64,000 nt of DNA, taken from Portibacter lacus. Its GTDB lineage: Bacteria > Bacteroidota > Bacteroidia > Chitinophagales > Saprospiraceae. Position 1 is the first letter of the stretch. Each line of letters opens with the position of its first letter. Positions 52,555 through 62,500 of this stretch are shown here, piece by piece. Location of the stretch: assembly GCF_021533215.1 (NCBI RefSeq), contig NZ_JAJNKA010000003.1, positions 186,001-250,000 on the forward strand. The letters run 5' to 3'. A program made the position numbers and the translations under genes. The notes below the pieces were generated by a model. The model saw only the letters and a program-made list of their open reading frames with translations. It searched no databases and was not told the origin of the DNA.

Positions 52555-53975
52555 TACTTGCCTTTACCTTTTAAGATAACTAGAATGGTGTAAAATAAGA
52601 TTTTTATATCTAATGCTAAGGACATATTTTCTAAATATAACATATCGAATTTCATTCGTTGCAGCATCTGAGGTACTGTAGATGCATACCCGAATTTCAC
52701 CTGTCCCCAAGAAGTAACTCCTGGTCTTACTTTCAATAATTGTTTGTAATACGGAGCTTCTTTAGCGATAAGGTCTATAAAATATTTCCTTTCAGGTCTA
52801 GGACCAACTAAAGACATATCTCCCTTCAGTATATTCCAAAATTGTGGAATTTCATCTAACCTCCACTTCCGCATAATACTTCCCCATGGCGTCTGCCGAT
52901 TATCATTCTCTTGAGCCAACTGTGGGCCATTAGGTTCAGAATTCAAATACATGGACCTAAATTTATAAATCTTGAACGGTTTCCCATTCAGACCTATTCG
53001 TTCTTGTACAAAGAAAATCGGTCCTTTCGATGAGCGTTTCACACGGAAAATAATATACAAAACCAATGGTAGTAGAATTATTCCCGCAATAATACTAGCT
53101 ACAATGTCAATCATTCGCTTAATAAAAAATTGCCAATTCGGCATTAACTCTCTTTCTATCTCTATTAATACCGCACCATAAACATGGTTCATTTTTACGG
53201 TTCCTAAGAGAATATCGTACATATCTGGAATGATCTTCACCAGAACACTTTCATCAAAATCAGATAAAATATCAAGAATTTCACTTAGCCGATTATGTTC
53301 TGAAGTTTCGATGGCAATTATCACTTCCTCGACACTATTATCATGCACCACTTGTGCAAGATTCTTAATTTTCCCCAGCTTAGGTAAGTACTTTTTAATT
53401 AGATTAGAACTATTGCCATTGCTATCAATAAATCCAACAAAGTTATGGCCTAATTTATAAGGCCGACTTGTAATTTCTTCATAGAGTTCTACCGCATTCT
53501 GATCTCCACCTATAATAATTGTATTGTAAGCAACTTTACCACTTTTAAGTCTCTTACTTGCCATCGTTAAAAGCACCATTCTCACTACTGCTGTGAAACC
53601 AAATTGGAACAAAAACAAGGTCCCAAATACTTTATAATTACTGATGAGTTTCAGCGCGAGGTCATCCTGAAGAACAGTGAAAAACAATGCAAGAACACCC
53701 ATGAAATTCAGGAAGAAAGTTCTGGTAAGTGTAGCAAGTCTGGAGAACCGATAAATATCTTTGTATTTATCAAAAATGGAATAGAAAAGCAACCAAAAGA
53801 TAGGGATAAAAATCATTCCATACCACAGCTTTTCATCTTGAAATATAGATACCCAGTCCGAAGCTTTTCCCTCTATGGATTTTCTATAGGAAAAAAAGAA
53901 TATCCAAGCTGTAAGAGCTGTAAGATAGTCTCCAGTACGATAAATTAACAGTTCTTTCCCTCTTTGACGCTTCAT
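52554..53975 (-). CDS. Undecaprenyl-phosphate sugar phosphotransferase (exopolysaccharide initiation)
   Basis: A 473-residue inner-membrane enzyme that puts the first sugar phosphate on the lipid carrier. Four to five N-terminal membrane helices (about 10-135), a Rossmann-like middle domain (NTIIIGGDQNAVELYEEI, NFVGFIDSNG), then one membrane helix (about 285-310) and the catalytic domain with KRMIDIVASI, YKFRSMYLNSEPNG, RKWRLDEIPQFWNILKGDMS and LVGPRPERKYF. It has no other capsule or exopolysaccharide gene beside it. One base separates it from the lipoprotein gene upstream, and it overlaps aroE by one base. Confidence 0.94.
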   Translation of the reverse strand: MKRQRGKELLIYRTGDYLTALTAWIFFFSYRKSIEGKASDWVSIFQDEKLWYGMIFIPIFWLLFYSIFDKYKDIYRFSRLATLTRTFFLNFMGVLALFFTVLQDDLALKLISNYKVFGTLFLFQFGFTAVVRMVLLTMASKRLKSGKVAYNTIIIGGDQNAVELYEEITSRPYKLGHNFVGFIDSNGNSSNLIKKYLPKLGKIKNLAQVVHDNSVEEVIIAIETSEHNRLSEILDILSDFDESVLVKIIPDMYDILLGTVKMNHVYGAVLIEIERELMPNWQFFIKRMIDIVASIIAGIILLPLVLYIIFRVKRSSKGPIFFVQERIGLNGKPFKIYKFRSMYLNSEPNGPQLAQENDNRQTPWGSIMRKWRLDEIPQFWNILKGDMSLVGPRPERKYFIDLIAKEAPYYKQLLKVRPGVTSWGQVKFGYASTVPQMLQRMKFDMLYLENMSLALDIKILFYTILVILKGKGK

Positions 53976-53976
53976 A

Positions 53977-54801
53977 TTAAAAATGCAAAAGCTTTATATT
54001 ATCTATGTAAATTTTTGCCTCTGTTGTATTTATTGAATTATCTGCTCCGATTACAATTTGATAACCATCAAAACCTGAGGCGATTATTAAATCTGTAAAA
54101 TTAATATAGGCTTTTTTCCAAGTATTCTCGGACCTTAATGATACAAAATAATCTTTAAATACACTTTCACCTGTTATTCCGATAAGCCCCAGATCCAAAT
54201 CCAAATTTCCTTTATAATCTATTTCTAAATATACTGGGCTGCCATCTTGTGGTATCTCATTAAATACTAATGCCGTTGCTTCTTGAATTAGTTCCCCTGG
54301 CTGGAGCTTAATCAAACCTTCTCCCTCATCCGTAATTTCGATCCTAATTGAATCTACACCATCTTCATCAAATCCAAACTGATGGGCGCCGTTAAAGTCA
54401 TCAACTAATCGAAAATTTGTAGTTTCCAAATACTTAAATATAGGAAGCAATGGAATTACTTCGCCTTCGTCGGGAGTAAGATTAAAATTATATGTATCGA
54501 CAAATGGGTATATTCTAGGAGAAGAATTAATGCCATTATCTCTAATACCTGCTTGGATACTGCCACTTACCGAACCATTGTTAACAACCGGAATCTTCCT
54601 AGGTAATTCATAGACACCACTCGACCTTCCATCTTGAAACATCCAGACATCCGTAAATGCAGAAGTGTTAGCGCCTTGGTTTTCAGTAGGCATCAATTCC
54701 ATGTGATCAATTTCCAAAAAGGAGAACACAGCCGTATCCGTGCTAGGTATGTCACAACCTGCAAAGCAAATTAAAATAAAAAAGAACAATATCTTCCTCA
54801 T
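53977..54801 (-). CDS. Lipoprotein of unknown function
   Basis: A 274-residue protein; the signal peptide ends in ICFAGC (Cys16). The mature part is beta-rich and full of acidic residues. The C-terminal half (about 180-274; PVYLEIDYKGNLDLDLGLIG, WKKAYINFTDLI, EAKIYIDNIKLLHF) reads like a jelly-roll or carbohydrate-binding-type sandwich. I do not recognise a family. Packed 3 bp after the small membrane gene and 1 bp before the sugar transferase gene, so probably linked to envelope polysaccharide. Confidence 0.75.
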   Translation of the reverse strand: MRKILFFFILICFAGCDIPSTDTAVFSFLEIDHMELMPTENQGANTSAFTDVWMFQDGRSSGVYELPRKIPVVNNGSVSGSIQAGIRDNGINSSPRIYPFVDTYNFNLTPDEGEVIPLLPIFKYLETTNFRLVDDFNGAHQFGFDEDGVDSIRIEITDEGEGLIKLQPGELIQEATALVFNEIPQDGSPVYLEIDYKGNLDLDLGLIGITGESVFKDYFVSLRSENTWKKAYINFTDLIIASGFDGYQIVIGADNSINTTEAKIYIDNIKLLHF

Positions 54802-54804
54802 AGA

Positions 54805-55104
54805 TTATCGATAATGCATCAATACCCAACCAAAAAGAGAAATTAGAACAAACAAAATCATTCCTATACGAAAAGAAAGTTTTAAATGGTGTATAAATTG
54901 ATTTATATCTTGTTCTGACTGAGGGTACCTCGGTATTACTTCAGCTTCTAACTTTTTTTTATTCAATACATGAGATAGGTCAAATTCAACATCAGCCTGA
55001 ACTAAGCTTTTGTAGTATTTGAATACCCTAACCCGAAAGTAAATGTTAACAATTAATAGCGAAATAACTAAGCTAATAATAACAACAACAAATGTAATAT
55101 ACAT
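54805..55104 (-). CDS. Small two-helix membrane protein of unknown function
   Basis: A 99-residue protein with membrane helices at about 3-24 and 74-95 and a charged loop between (YKSLVQADVEFDLSHVLNKK, RYPQSEQDINQFIHHLKLS). No family recognised. It is the first gene of the five-gene run and has a good promoter element in front. Confidence 0.7.
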   Translation of the reverse strand: MYITFVVVIISLVISLLIVNIYFRVRVFKYYKSLVQADVEFDLSHVLNKKKLEAEVIPRYPQSEQDINQFIHHLKLSFRIGMILFVLISLFGWVLMHYR

Positions 55105-55123
55105 TCTCTATTTAATTAGGGTG

Positions 55124-55157
55124 CAAAAGTAAATAAACATTTCTATTTTAGGGCAAA
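55124..55157 (-). promoter_or_regulatory. Promoter of the sugar transferase-aroE run
   Basis: On the minus strand TTTG (55157-55154) and TACTTTTG (55131-55124) are separated by 22 bp, slightly longer than the usual 19-21. Transcription would start about 13 bp before the ATG at 55104. Confidence 0.5.
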
Positions 55158-55173
55158 TCTTTAATCATACCTT

Positions 55174-57696
55174 ATGAAACATATATCCATATTACTATTC
55201 ATCATCCATTTTCTTGTTTTATATGTCAATGGACAAAAAGTTGACCTGAACTACTATCTACCAGATATTACTTATGATAGTTCTATTCCCACACCGGAAG
55301 AATTTCTCGGCTATCAGGTGGGAGAATGGCACGTGAGCCATGATCAGTTAGTGTACTATATGAAGGAACTGGCTAGTCATTCGGATAGAATTACTATAGA
55401 AACTTATGCTCGAACGCATGAAAATCGTCCACTTGTCTTACTGACGATTACTTCTCCTAAAAATCAAAGTAACATCGACGAAATCCGAAAAACGCATGTT
55501 TCTTTAAGTGATCCTAAAGAAAGTGGTCAACCTATAGTAAATATGCCTGCCGTGATCTATCAAGGATTTTCGATTCATGGTAATGAACCAAGTGGATCGA
55601 ATGCTGCCTTAATGGTAGCCTATTATCTAGCTGCAGGGCAAGGCGACTATATCAATGATTTATTAGATAATGTGGTCATTTTATTTGATCCATGTTACAA
55701 TCCAGATGGCTTGAATAGGTTTGCGTCTTGGGTGAACACTCATAAAGCAAAGAACTTAATTGCAGATCCAAGTGACCGGGAATACTCGGAAGCATGGCCT
55801 AGAGGCCGAACCAATCACTACTGGTTTGACCTTAATAGAGATTGGTTGCTACTAGCTCATCCTGAAAGTAAAGGTCGAATTGCTAATTTCCATAAGTGGA
55901 AGCCGAATATCTTAACCGATCATCACGAAATGGGTACCAATTCCACATTTTTCTTCCAGCCAGGAATAGAAACAAGAGTGAATCCGAATACGCCACAGAA
56001 GAACCAAGACTTAACGGAGTCGATAGCTGAATTCCATGCCGAAGCACTAGACGAAATTGGATCCCTTTACTATTCTAGAGAGTCTTTCGATGACTACTTT
56101 TACGGAAAAGGATCCACATATCCAGATGCCAATGGTGGAATTGGGATTTTATTCGAACAAGGAAGCTCCAGAGGCCATGTTCAAGAAAGTATTAATGGTT
56201 TAGTGACTTTCCCATTTACCATTAGAAACCAAGTAACTACTGCTCTTTCTACCCAGAAGGCCGCGTTGAATCTAAGAGCAGACCTGCTTTCTTACCAGCA
56301 AGAGTTCTATAAAGGTGTTAAAGAATTAGTAAAGAAAAATCCAGTTAAAGGTTATGAATTTTCTTCGGGGAAGGATAAAGCAAAGGCGAAGCATTTCATA
56401 GATATACTTCTTGCACATCAGATCAAGGTATACGAACAAGGCCCTGACTCTTATTTAGTTCCATTAGACCAGACCCAATATCGATTAGCTAAAACCATCT
56501 TTGAGAAAGTAACCACATTTGAAGACAGCTTATTTTATGACGTTTCCGCTTGGACCATGCCTGAGGCATTTGACTTAGATTATCAAGAAATTCAAGGGAA
56601 TCTAAAATTGGGTAATCTAGTTTCTGAACCTATAGAAATCGATGGCCGAATTATAGGAGATGTGGCCAAGTATGCCTATGTTTTCGAGTGGAATGAATAC
56701 TATGCTCCTAAACTTCTAAACAAAATTTTAAATGCAGGATTAAGGGCTAAAGTTAGCAGCGAAGCATCCACTTATAATATTTCTAACGGAACGAAATCAT
56801 TCGGTCTTGGAACAATAGTCGTCCCTATCCAAAACCAAGAACTGACTGCAAGTGAAATGCATAATAAAATGAAAGAATGGGCAGCAGAAACATATATAAA
56901 TATATATAGTGTGAATTCTGGAAAACCATCAAAAGGATTCGACCTAGGAAGTCCTAGCAATAATAACTTGATCAAGGCAAATGTGATGATGTTTGTGGGA
57001 GATGGTGTTAGCAGTTATGATGCTGGCGAAATATGGCATTTACTTGATACGCGTTACGACATGACTCTAACCAAATTAGATGTGAACGATGCACGTTCCG
57101 CTGATTATTCTAGATATTCAGTCATCATCATGCCTGCAGGAAATTACAGAGATTTGTCTGTAGATGCCTTAGAGCGATGGGTTGCTAATGGAGGAACACT
57201 GATCTGCTATAAGAGCGCAATCGACTGGGCGAAACGAAATAAGCTCGTTAATATTGAAACTGTTTCTTCAGAAAAAGATACCTCTGAAGAACGCCAGCCT
57301 TATCATATGATTTCAGAGAATAATGGCCGTAACGTAATAGGTGGAGCGATTTTCAATACCAAACTAGATCTGAGTAATCCATTAATGTATGGAATAGAAA
57401 ATGATGAAATGGCAAGTTTTAAAAGAGGAACCACTTTTTATGAACTAACTAAAAACGTATATGCTAGTCCAGCTATTTATACTGAAGATCCACTTATTTC
57501 AGGATACATTACGAAGGAAAATTTGAAAGCATTATCTGGTACAGCAGCTGTATTTGTGGGTGGTAAAGGTTCAGGAAAAGTAGTTTGCTTTGCAGACAAT
57601 ACTAATTTTAGAGGATATTGGTACGGAACAAATAAATTACTCGCAAACGCAATCTTCTTTGGTCACACGATAAGTAGGAGCGCTACGAGTAGGTAA
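55174..57696 (+). CDS. M14-family zinc carboxypeptidase-like protein
   Basis: An 840-residue secreted protein with signal peptide to about Gly20. The peptidase domain has YQGFSIHGNEPSGSNAA with His135 and Glu138 as zinc ligands, LFDPCYNPDGLNRFASW, and NHYWFDLNRDWLLLAHPES, DHHEMGTNSTFFFQPG; this is the M14 group with an extra C-terminal domain. Residues about 600-700 form a glutamine-amidotransferase-like segment (IWHLLDTRYDMTLTKLD, MPAGNYRDLSVDALERWV). It is monocistronic, closed by a strong bidirectional terminator. Substrate peptides unknown. Confidence 0.9.
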   Translation: MKHISILLFIIHFLVLYVNGQKVDLNYYLPDITYDSSIPTPEEFLGYQVGEWHVSHDQLVYYMKELASHSDRITIETYARTHENRPLVLLTITSPKNQSNIDEIRKTHVSLSDPKESGQPIVNMPAVIYQGFSIHGNEPSGSNAALMVAYYLAAGQGDYINDLLDNVVILFDPCYNPDGLNRFASWVNTHKAKNLIADPSDREYSEAWPRGRTNHYWFDLNRDWLLLAHPESKGRIANFHKWKPNILTDHHEMGTNSTFFFQPGIETRVNPNTPQKNQDLTESIAEFHAEALDEIGSLYYSRESFDDYFYGKGSTYPDANGGIGILFEQGSSRGHVQESINGLVTFPFTIRNQVTTALSTQKAALNLRADLLSYQQEFYKGVKELVKKNPVKGYEFSSGKDKAKAKHFIDILLAHQIKVYEQGPDSYLVPLDQTQYRLAKTIFEKVTTFEDSLFYDVSAWTMPEAFDLDYQEIQGNLKLGNLVSEPIEIDGRIIGDVAKYAYVFEWNEYYAPKLLNKILNAGLRAKVSSEASTYNISNGTKSFGLGTIVVPIQNQELTASEMHNKMKEWAAETYINIYSVNSGKPSKGFDLGSPSNNNLIKANVMMFVGDGVSSYDAGEIWHLLDTRYDMTLTKLDVNDARSADYSRYSVIIMPAGNYRDLSVDALERWVANGGTLICYKSAIDWAKRNKLVNIETVSSEKDTSEERQPYHMISENNGRNVIGGAIFNTKLDLSNPLMYGIENDEMASFKRGTTFYELTKNVYASPAIYTEDPLISGYITKENLKALSGTAAVFVGGKGSGKVVCFADNTNFRGYWYGTNKLLANAIFFGHTISRSATSR

Positions 57697-57710
57697 TCCG
57701 ATATTTAAAT

Positions 57711-57752
57711 AAAAAAAAGCCCTCAACATGAAAATGCTGAGGGCTTTTTTAT
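57711..57752. terminator. Bidirectional intrinsic terminator
   Basis: AGCCCTCA (57718-57725) pairs with TGAGGGCT (57738-57745), with an inner CAT/ATG. Eight A precede and six or more T follow, so it serves both the plus-strand M14 gene and the minus-strand barrel gene. Confidence 0.9.
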
Positions 57753-57776
57753 TTTTTCTAGCCTTTTCTATTAAGC

Positions 57777-58361
57777 TTAATCTCGGTCAATGGTGTATCT
57801 TAATCCAATTGCAAAATTCTGAGTAGTCACTGGGAGATCTGCAATTCCTGTAAAGAAAACAGGTTCTTTAGGTGATCTCGCACCGCCGTGAATTCTATAG
57901 GCTAAGTAGAAATATCCAATCTTTAATCCAACTTCTCCACTTGCATCGAATCCAAATCGAGTTGCGCCCTCGATGTCATTAACATCTGGCTCACCCACTT
58001 GAGAAAGTCCTAGACCAGCACTTACGTAAGGAGACACTTTTTTATCAAAAAATGTATACCATACTTTTGCTGAATAATTAGAAACTCCCCAAAGAGAGAC
58101 GCTTAGTGAATTATTGCTCCCATCATCTAATGCGACTAGGAAACTTGCATTGTATTCCCCTCCGACTTGTAACTTATCCGAAAGTCCATATTTAATGTGT
58201 CCACTAATATTAAGTCCTCCAGAACCAGAGTTAGCAAATTCTCCTAATGCATTTGCCCAACCGAAATCACCACCGAAAGCGATAGCGTTTTTCTGAGCAG
58301 ATAGCGAAGAGAATGAAAAAGCGCAGATTATTGCGACTAGAGTAAAGATTGATTTTTTCAT
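57777..58361 (-). CDS. Small outer-membrane beta-barrel protein
   Basis: A 194-residue protein with signal peptide (to SAQ, residue 22) and alternating amphipathic strands typical of an 8-strand opacity-type barrel: AIAFGGDFGWANALGEF, GHIKYGLSDKLQVGGEY, VSPYVSAGLGLSQVG, and the last strand QNFAIGLRYTIDRD. Function unknown; porin-like or adhesin-like roles are common for the group. A single gene in front of alaS on the same strand, but with its own terminator region upstream (alaS terminator). Confidence 0.85.
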   Translation of the reverse strand: MKKSIFTLVAIICAFSFSSLSAQKNAIAFGGDFGWANALGEFANSGSGGLNISGHIKYGLSDKLQVGGEYNASFLVALDDGSNNSLSVSLWGVSNYSAKVWYTFFDKKVSPYVSAGLGLSQVGEPDVNDIEGATRFGFDASGEVGLKIGYFYLAYRIHGGARSPKEPVFFTGIADLPVTTQNFAIGLRYTIDRD

Positions 58362-58487
58362 TGCGTTTTTTTTGATTAAGTATTTATTGATTTCTAATAC
58401 TTGAAACGCATATATCTAACTACCCTTAGATTAAAACAAATCTTAACATATAGCACAAAACATCAAACCTAAGGGTAAATCGTCCAA

Positions 58488-58537
58488 TAAAAAAAGCTCA
58501 TGACTAATCTTATGGATCAATCATGAGCTTGTTTTTT
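58488..58537 (-). terminator. Intrinsic terminator of alaS
   Basis: AAGCTCATGA (58494-58503) pairs perfectly with TCATGAGCTT (58521-58530) around a 17-nt loop. On the minus strand seven or more T follow (58488-58494 as A on the plus strand). T's also follow on the plus strand, but no plus-strand gene needs them. Confidence 0.85.
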
Positions 58538-58555
58538 TAGATTAAACCTAGATGA

Positions 58556-61174
58556 TTAGATCATCGTCTTTGCTTGCTCTATTGCCGCATCGATTCCTTC
58601 AGGATCTTTGCCACCAGCTGTTGCAAAAAACGCTTGACCTCCGCCGCCACCTTTGATGTTTTTCGCAAGTTCCCTCACCATATTACCTGCATGAAGGTTT
58701 TTCTCTTTAGTCAATTCTTCACTGATCGTTACCATTAATTGAGCTTTATCTTCCGTCTGAATACCGAAAATGATAACAACATTCCCTACTTCCTTTTCTA
58801 GGTTATAGGCCAATGTTTTAGCCGCTTTTGTATCTGAAATCGGCAACTTCGATCCGATAAAATTAATTCCATTGATCACTTCTACCGTGTTCTTTAAATC
58901 ACCTTGAAGATCGCCAGCTTTCTCTGACATCAATGACTCGATCTTTTTCTGCAAAGCCTTATTATCTGCAAGAACTCCTTCGACTTGCTTAACTGCACTA
59001 CCTGAACCTTTGAATAAATTCTTTATTTCAGTAAGTTCTTTGATCTGCTCATTAACATAATCTTGTGCTGCTACCGATGTAATGGCTTCTATTCTACGAA
59101 CACCTGCTGCTACTCCTGTTTCTGAAACGATCTTGAATAGACCAAGATTTCCAGTGGCTGGAACGTGGCACCCACCGCAAAGCTCTACAGAATAATCTTT
59201 CCCGAAAGTGATCATACGAACAAATTCACCGTACTTTTCACCAAACAACATCATTGCTCCTGAAGCTTTCGCATCTTCAATAGGGGTATGTCTTGATTCG
59301 TCTAAAGGTATATTCTCTCTAATTTTTGCATTCACAATATCTTCTACTTCTTGCAATTGCTCATCAGTCAATTTCGCAAAGTGAGAAAAATCAAATCTAA
59401 GATTTTCAGCTCGAACTAAAGATCCTTTCTGAGCAACATGATCACCAAGCACTCTTCTTAATGCAGCATGCAATAAGTGAGTTGCAGAGTGATTGTTCTC
59501 GGTTAACTTTCTATCAGTTTCATTAACTTTAGCTACAACTTTCGCATTGATATCTAATGGAAGCCGCTCTATATAATGTAAGATTAAGTCATTCTCTTTT
59601 TTCGTATCTACTACTTTAATCACTTCCTCTCCAAAAACTAGTACTCCTTGATCACCTACTTGTCCCCCACCCTCTGCATAAAATGGCGTTCTATCTAGGA
59701 CCAGTTGAATATGTTCCCCGTTTTTATCTTCGACCGTCCTATACTTTAAAACTTTAGCATCCTTCACTTCCAGCGTATCATATCCTACGAATCGAACATT
59801 ACCATCATTGCTTTCTGTCCAATCACTAGTAGATCTCCTCGCATCATTTCTAGCTCTATTTCTCTGCACATTCAGTGCCATTTCAAATCCTTTTTCATCA
59901 ATATTCCATCCGCGTTCACTTGCTATTAATTTTGTCAAGTCAATAGGAAATCCGTAAGTATCATATAATAAAAAAGCTTCTGCTCCACTGATGCAATTAT
60001 CAGAAAGATTCAGTTGTTCTATTCTCTTCAAGCCATCAGATAGTGTATTCAGAAATGATTTCTCTTCCTCTCTAACTACTTGAGTTACAAAATCCTGCTG
60101 AGCTTTTAATTCTGGAAAAACATTTTCAAAATCATTAGATAATCTATTTACCAACTTGTACATCAGGGGCTCCTTAATATCTAGGAAAGAGTAATAGTAT
60201 CTTACTGCTCTTCTTAATATTCTTCTTATGACATAACCCGCTCCAGTGTTAGAAGGCATTTCACCATCCGCAATAGCAAAGCACACTGCACGAATATGAT
60301 CAACGATCACCCGCATAGCGATGTCAGACTTAGAACTTCCATCATACTTCCCTGTATACTTTAGGCCAGAAGCCGCTTCTAAATCCTTAATATATTCACT
60401 AAAAACATCCGTATCATAATTAGACGTCTTGCCCTGTAAAGCCATACATAGACGTTCAAAACCCATTCCTGTATCAATATGCTTTTCTGGTAAGTCCTCT
60501 AATTTTCCATCGGCTTTCCTATTAAATTGAATAAAAACCAAGTTCCAGATTTCTATTACTTGAGGATGATCCATATTGACTAATTCGCCACCTGAAACGG
60601 CCTTCCTTTCTTCATCACTTCTTAGGTCAATATGAATTTCCGAACATGGACCACAAGGACCTTGTTCACCCATCTCCCAAAAGTTGTCCTTCCTATCAAA
60701 AAACAAAATTCTTTCCTCAGGCAAATACGCTTTCCACATTTCATAAGCTTCTGAATCTGCTTTCAAGAAATCTTCCGCATCACCTACAAATACTGTGGCA
60801 TATATTCGATCCTTGTCAATTCCATAGACTTCTGTGAGTAACTCCCACGCCCAATCGATAGCTTCTTGCTTGAAATAATCTCCAAAAGACCAATTCCCCA
60901 ACATTTCAAACATAGTATGATGATAAGAATCAATTCCAACATCTTCTAAGTCATTATGCTTTCCTGTAACTCGGAGACACTTTTGTGTATCAGCAACTCT
61001 TTTATTAGGACTAATTGCGTTGTTTAAGAAAAAATCTTTGAATTGATTCATTCCCGCATTCGTAAACATAAGAGTGGGATCATTTTTCAGGACGATGGGA
61101 GCCGATGAAACAATTTTATGTTGCTTTTGTTCGAAAAACTTTAAGAACTTCTCCCTGACGACTTTTGCCTTCAT
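58556..61174 (-). CDS. alaS: Alanyl-tRNA synthetase
   Basis: An 872-residue class II synthetase. N-terminal catalytic domain with PTLMFTNAGMNQFKDFF, FEMLGNWSFGDYFK and GPCGPCSEIH; IDTGMGFERLCM motif 3; editing domain with NHSATHLLHAALR (about 565) and ELCGGCHVPATG (about 665), the zinc ligands for clearing Ser-tRNA; C-Ala oligomerisation domain ending in GGGGGQAFFATAGGKDP. Length fits bacterial AlaRS. No T-box or other leader is seen upstream. Confidence 0.98.
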   Translation of the reverse strand: MKAKVVREKFLKFFEQKQHKIVSSAPIVLKNDPTLMFTNAGMNQFKDFFLNNAISPNKRVADTQKCLRVTGKHNDLEDVGIDSYHHTMFEMLGNWSFGDYFKQEAIDWAWELLTEVYGIDKDRIYATVFVGDAEDFLKADSEAYEMWKAYLPEERILFFDRKDNFWEMGEQGPCGPCSEIHIDLRSDEERKAVSGGELVNMDHPQVIEIWNLVFIQFNRKADGKLEDLPEKHIDTGMGFERLCMALQGKTSNYDTDVFSEYIKDLEAASGLKYTGKYDGSSKSDIAMRVIVDHIRAVCFAIADGEMPSNTGAGYVIRRILRRAVRYYYSFLDIKEPLMYKLVNRLSNDFENVFPELKAQQDFVTQVVREEEKSFLNTLSDGLKRIEQLNLSDNCISGAEAFLLYDTYGFPIDLTKLIASERGWNIDEKGFEMALNVQRNRARNDARRSTSDWTESNDGNVRFVGYDTLEVKDAKVLKYRTVEDKNGEHIQLVLDRTPFYAEGGGQVGDQGVLVFGEEVIKVVDTKKENDLILHYIERLPLDINAKVVAKVNETDRKLTENNHSATHLLHAALRRVLGDHVAQKGSLVRAENLRFDFSHFAKLTDEQLQEVEDIVNAKIRENIPLDESRHTPIEDAKASGAMMLFGEKYGEFVRMITFGKDYSVELCGGCHVPATGNLGLFKIVSETGVAAGVRRIEAITSVAAQDYVNEQIKELTEIKNLFKGSGSAVKQVEGVLADNKALQKKIESLMSEKAGDLQGDLKNTVEVINGINFIGSKLPISDTKAAKTLAYNLEKEVGNVVIIFGIQTEDKAQLMVTISEELTKEKNLHAGNMVRELAKNIKGGGGGQAFFATAGGKDPEGIDAAIEQAKTMI

Positions 61175-61516
61175 AACTAATATACAATTGTTTAAATATT
61201 ACATAATACTAACATGTGATAATAATTTAACATTTTTCCTTAATGTAACAATATAGTTATCAACAGGTTATGCAGCTTTCAAAAATAAGACCAAAATATG
61301 TTAAAATTATCTTTGAAAATTGGATTCCAAAGCTTATTTTTACGCCAATCCTATTTACATATTCTACAGTAGCAGCAAATGTAGTAAACAATATGTTTTT
61401 TTAAGTTCTATTTAGTCAACGATAAATAGTTTTTATAAAAACATAGGGTCAATGATTGTTTTGACCATCTAATATATTAGATCGCAAAATGAATCAATGG
61501 TAAACAAAAATAATGG
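61175..61516. other. 342-bp divergent region between alaS and the M23 gene
   Basis: It contains a plus-strand -7-like TATCTTTG (61308-61315), which would give the M23 mRNA a leader of about 195 nt. Two dyads lie just upstream of the M23 gene: GGTCAA (61447-61452) with TTGACC (61461-61466), and a perfect 16-bp palindrome ATCTAATATATTAGAT (61467-61482). No ORF of note. Confidence 0.45.
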
Positions 61517-62500
61517 ATGAAACGAGAGAAGTACGTTTATAACCCGCAGACACTTAAATACGAAAAACATAAATTAGGCGCTAAAGAGATTGTTAAGCGA
61601 GGAATCGGTATCACTTCTGGTATCATTTTCTCATCAGTACTCTTATTTGTTTTCGCTTATTATTATTTACCCTCACCGAAAGAAAGAGCTCAAAAAAGGG
61701 AAATAGAACAACTTGCAATGCAATATGATCTATTGACTAACGAGATGAATGGCTTGTCTAATATTCTGGAAAAAGTTCAAGAGAAAGATGCTAATATCCA
61801 CAGAGTTATCTTAGGCATGGATCCGATAGATGAAAATGTATGGAATGGCGGTGTCGGGGGATCTAAGAAATATGACTTCATTACAAACTATAGCAATACC
61901 GGAAAGATTATTAAAGAGTCATTATCTAAAATTGATAAATTGAAGTTACAATTCGAACTTCAGAAAAGCTCTTTAGATACACTTGAAATGCTTGCATTAG
62001 CACGTAAAGAAAAATTATCTTCTATTCCTAGTATCAAGCCAGTAAGGGAAGATAAATTGAAAAGAAACATCTTAAAACTTTCTGGTTTCGGATACCGATT
62101 ACACCCAGTTCATGGTGTAAAGAAGTTTCATAAAGGAATTGACTTTACAGCTCCTAGAGGAACAGCTATTATCTCTTCAGGTGACGGAAAAGTTACTAGA
62201 GTCGAGAATAAAACTAGAGGCTACGGTAAGAATATCATTGTAGATCATGGATATGGCTACACCACTTTATACGGTCACTTAAGTGAAATCGATGTGAAAG
62301 TTGGCGATAAAGTAACTAGAGGTCAAGTAATCGGAAAAATCGGAAGTACTGGAACATCTACAGCACCACACTTACATTATGAAGTGAGAATTAATGGTCA
62401 GGCTGTTAATCCTATCGATTTCTGCATGGATGGTTTGAGTCCTGAAGAATACCAACAACTGGTTCACAAAGCAGCTGAAGAAAATCAATCTTTTGATTAA
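61517..62500 (+). CDS. M23-family (LytM) peptidase, membrane-anchored
   Basis: A 327-residue protein. A cytoplasmic N-terminus, one membrane helix (about 30-52), a coiled coil (55-85 and 130-170) and a C-terminal peptidase domain: LSGFGYRLHPVHGVKKFHKG, then KGIDFTAPRGTAI with the zinc-binding His and Asp, DHGYGYTTLYGHLSEIDV and the HLHYEVRING end. The motif set looks catalytically complete. It would cut peptidoglycan cross-links during growth or division. The ATG at 61517 is preferred to an out-of-frame ATG 4 bp upstream. Confidence 0.95.
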   Translation: MKREKYVYNPQTLKYEKHKLGAKEIVKRGIGITSGIIFSSVLLFVFAYYYLPSPKERAQKREIEQLAMQYDLLTNEMNGLSNILEKVQEKDANIHRVILGMDPIDENVWNGGVGGSKKYDFITNYSNTGKIIKESLSKIDKLKLQFELQKSSLDTLEMLALARKEKLSSIPSIKPVREDKLKRNILKLSGFGYRLHPVHGVKKFHKGIDFTAPRGTAIISSGDGKVTRVENKTRGYGKNIIVDHGYGYTTLYGHLSEIDVKVGDKVTRGQVIGKIGSTGTSTAPHLHYEVRINGQAVNPIDFCMDGLSPEEYQQLVHKAAEENQSFD

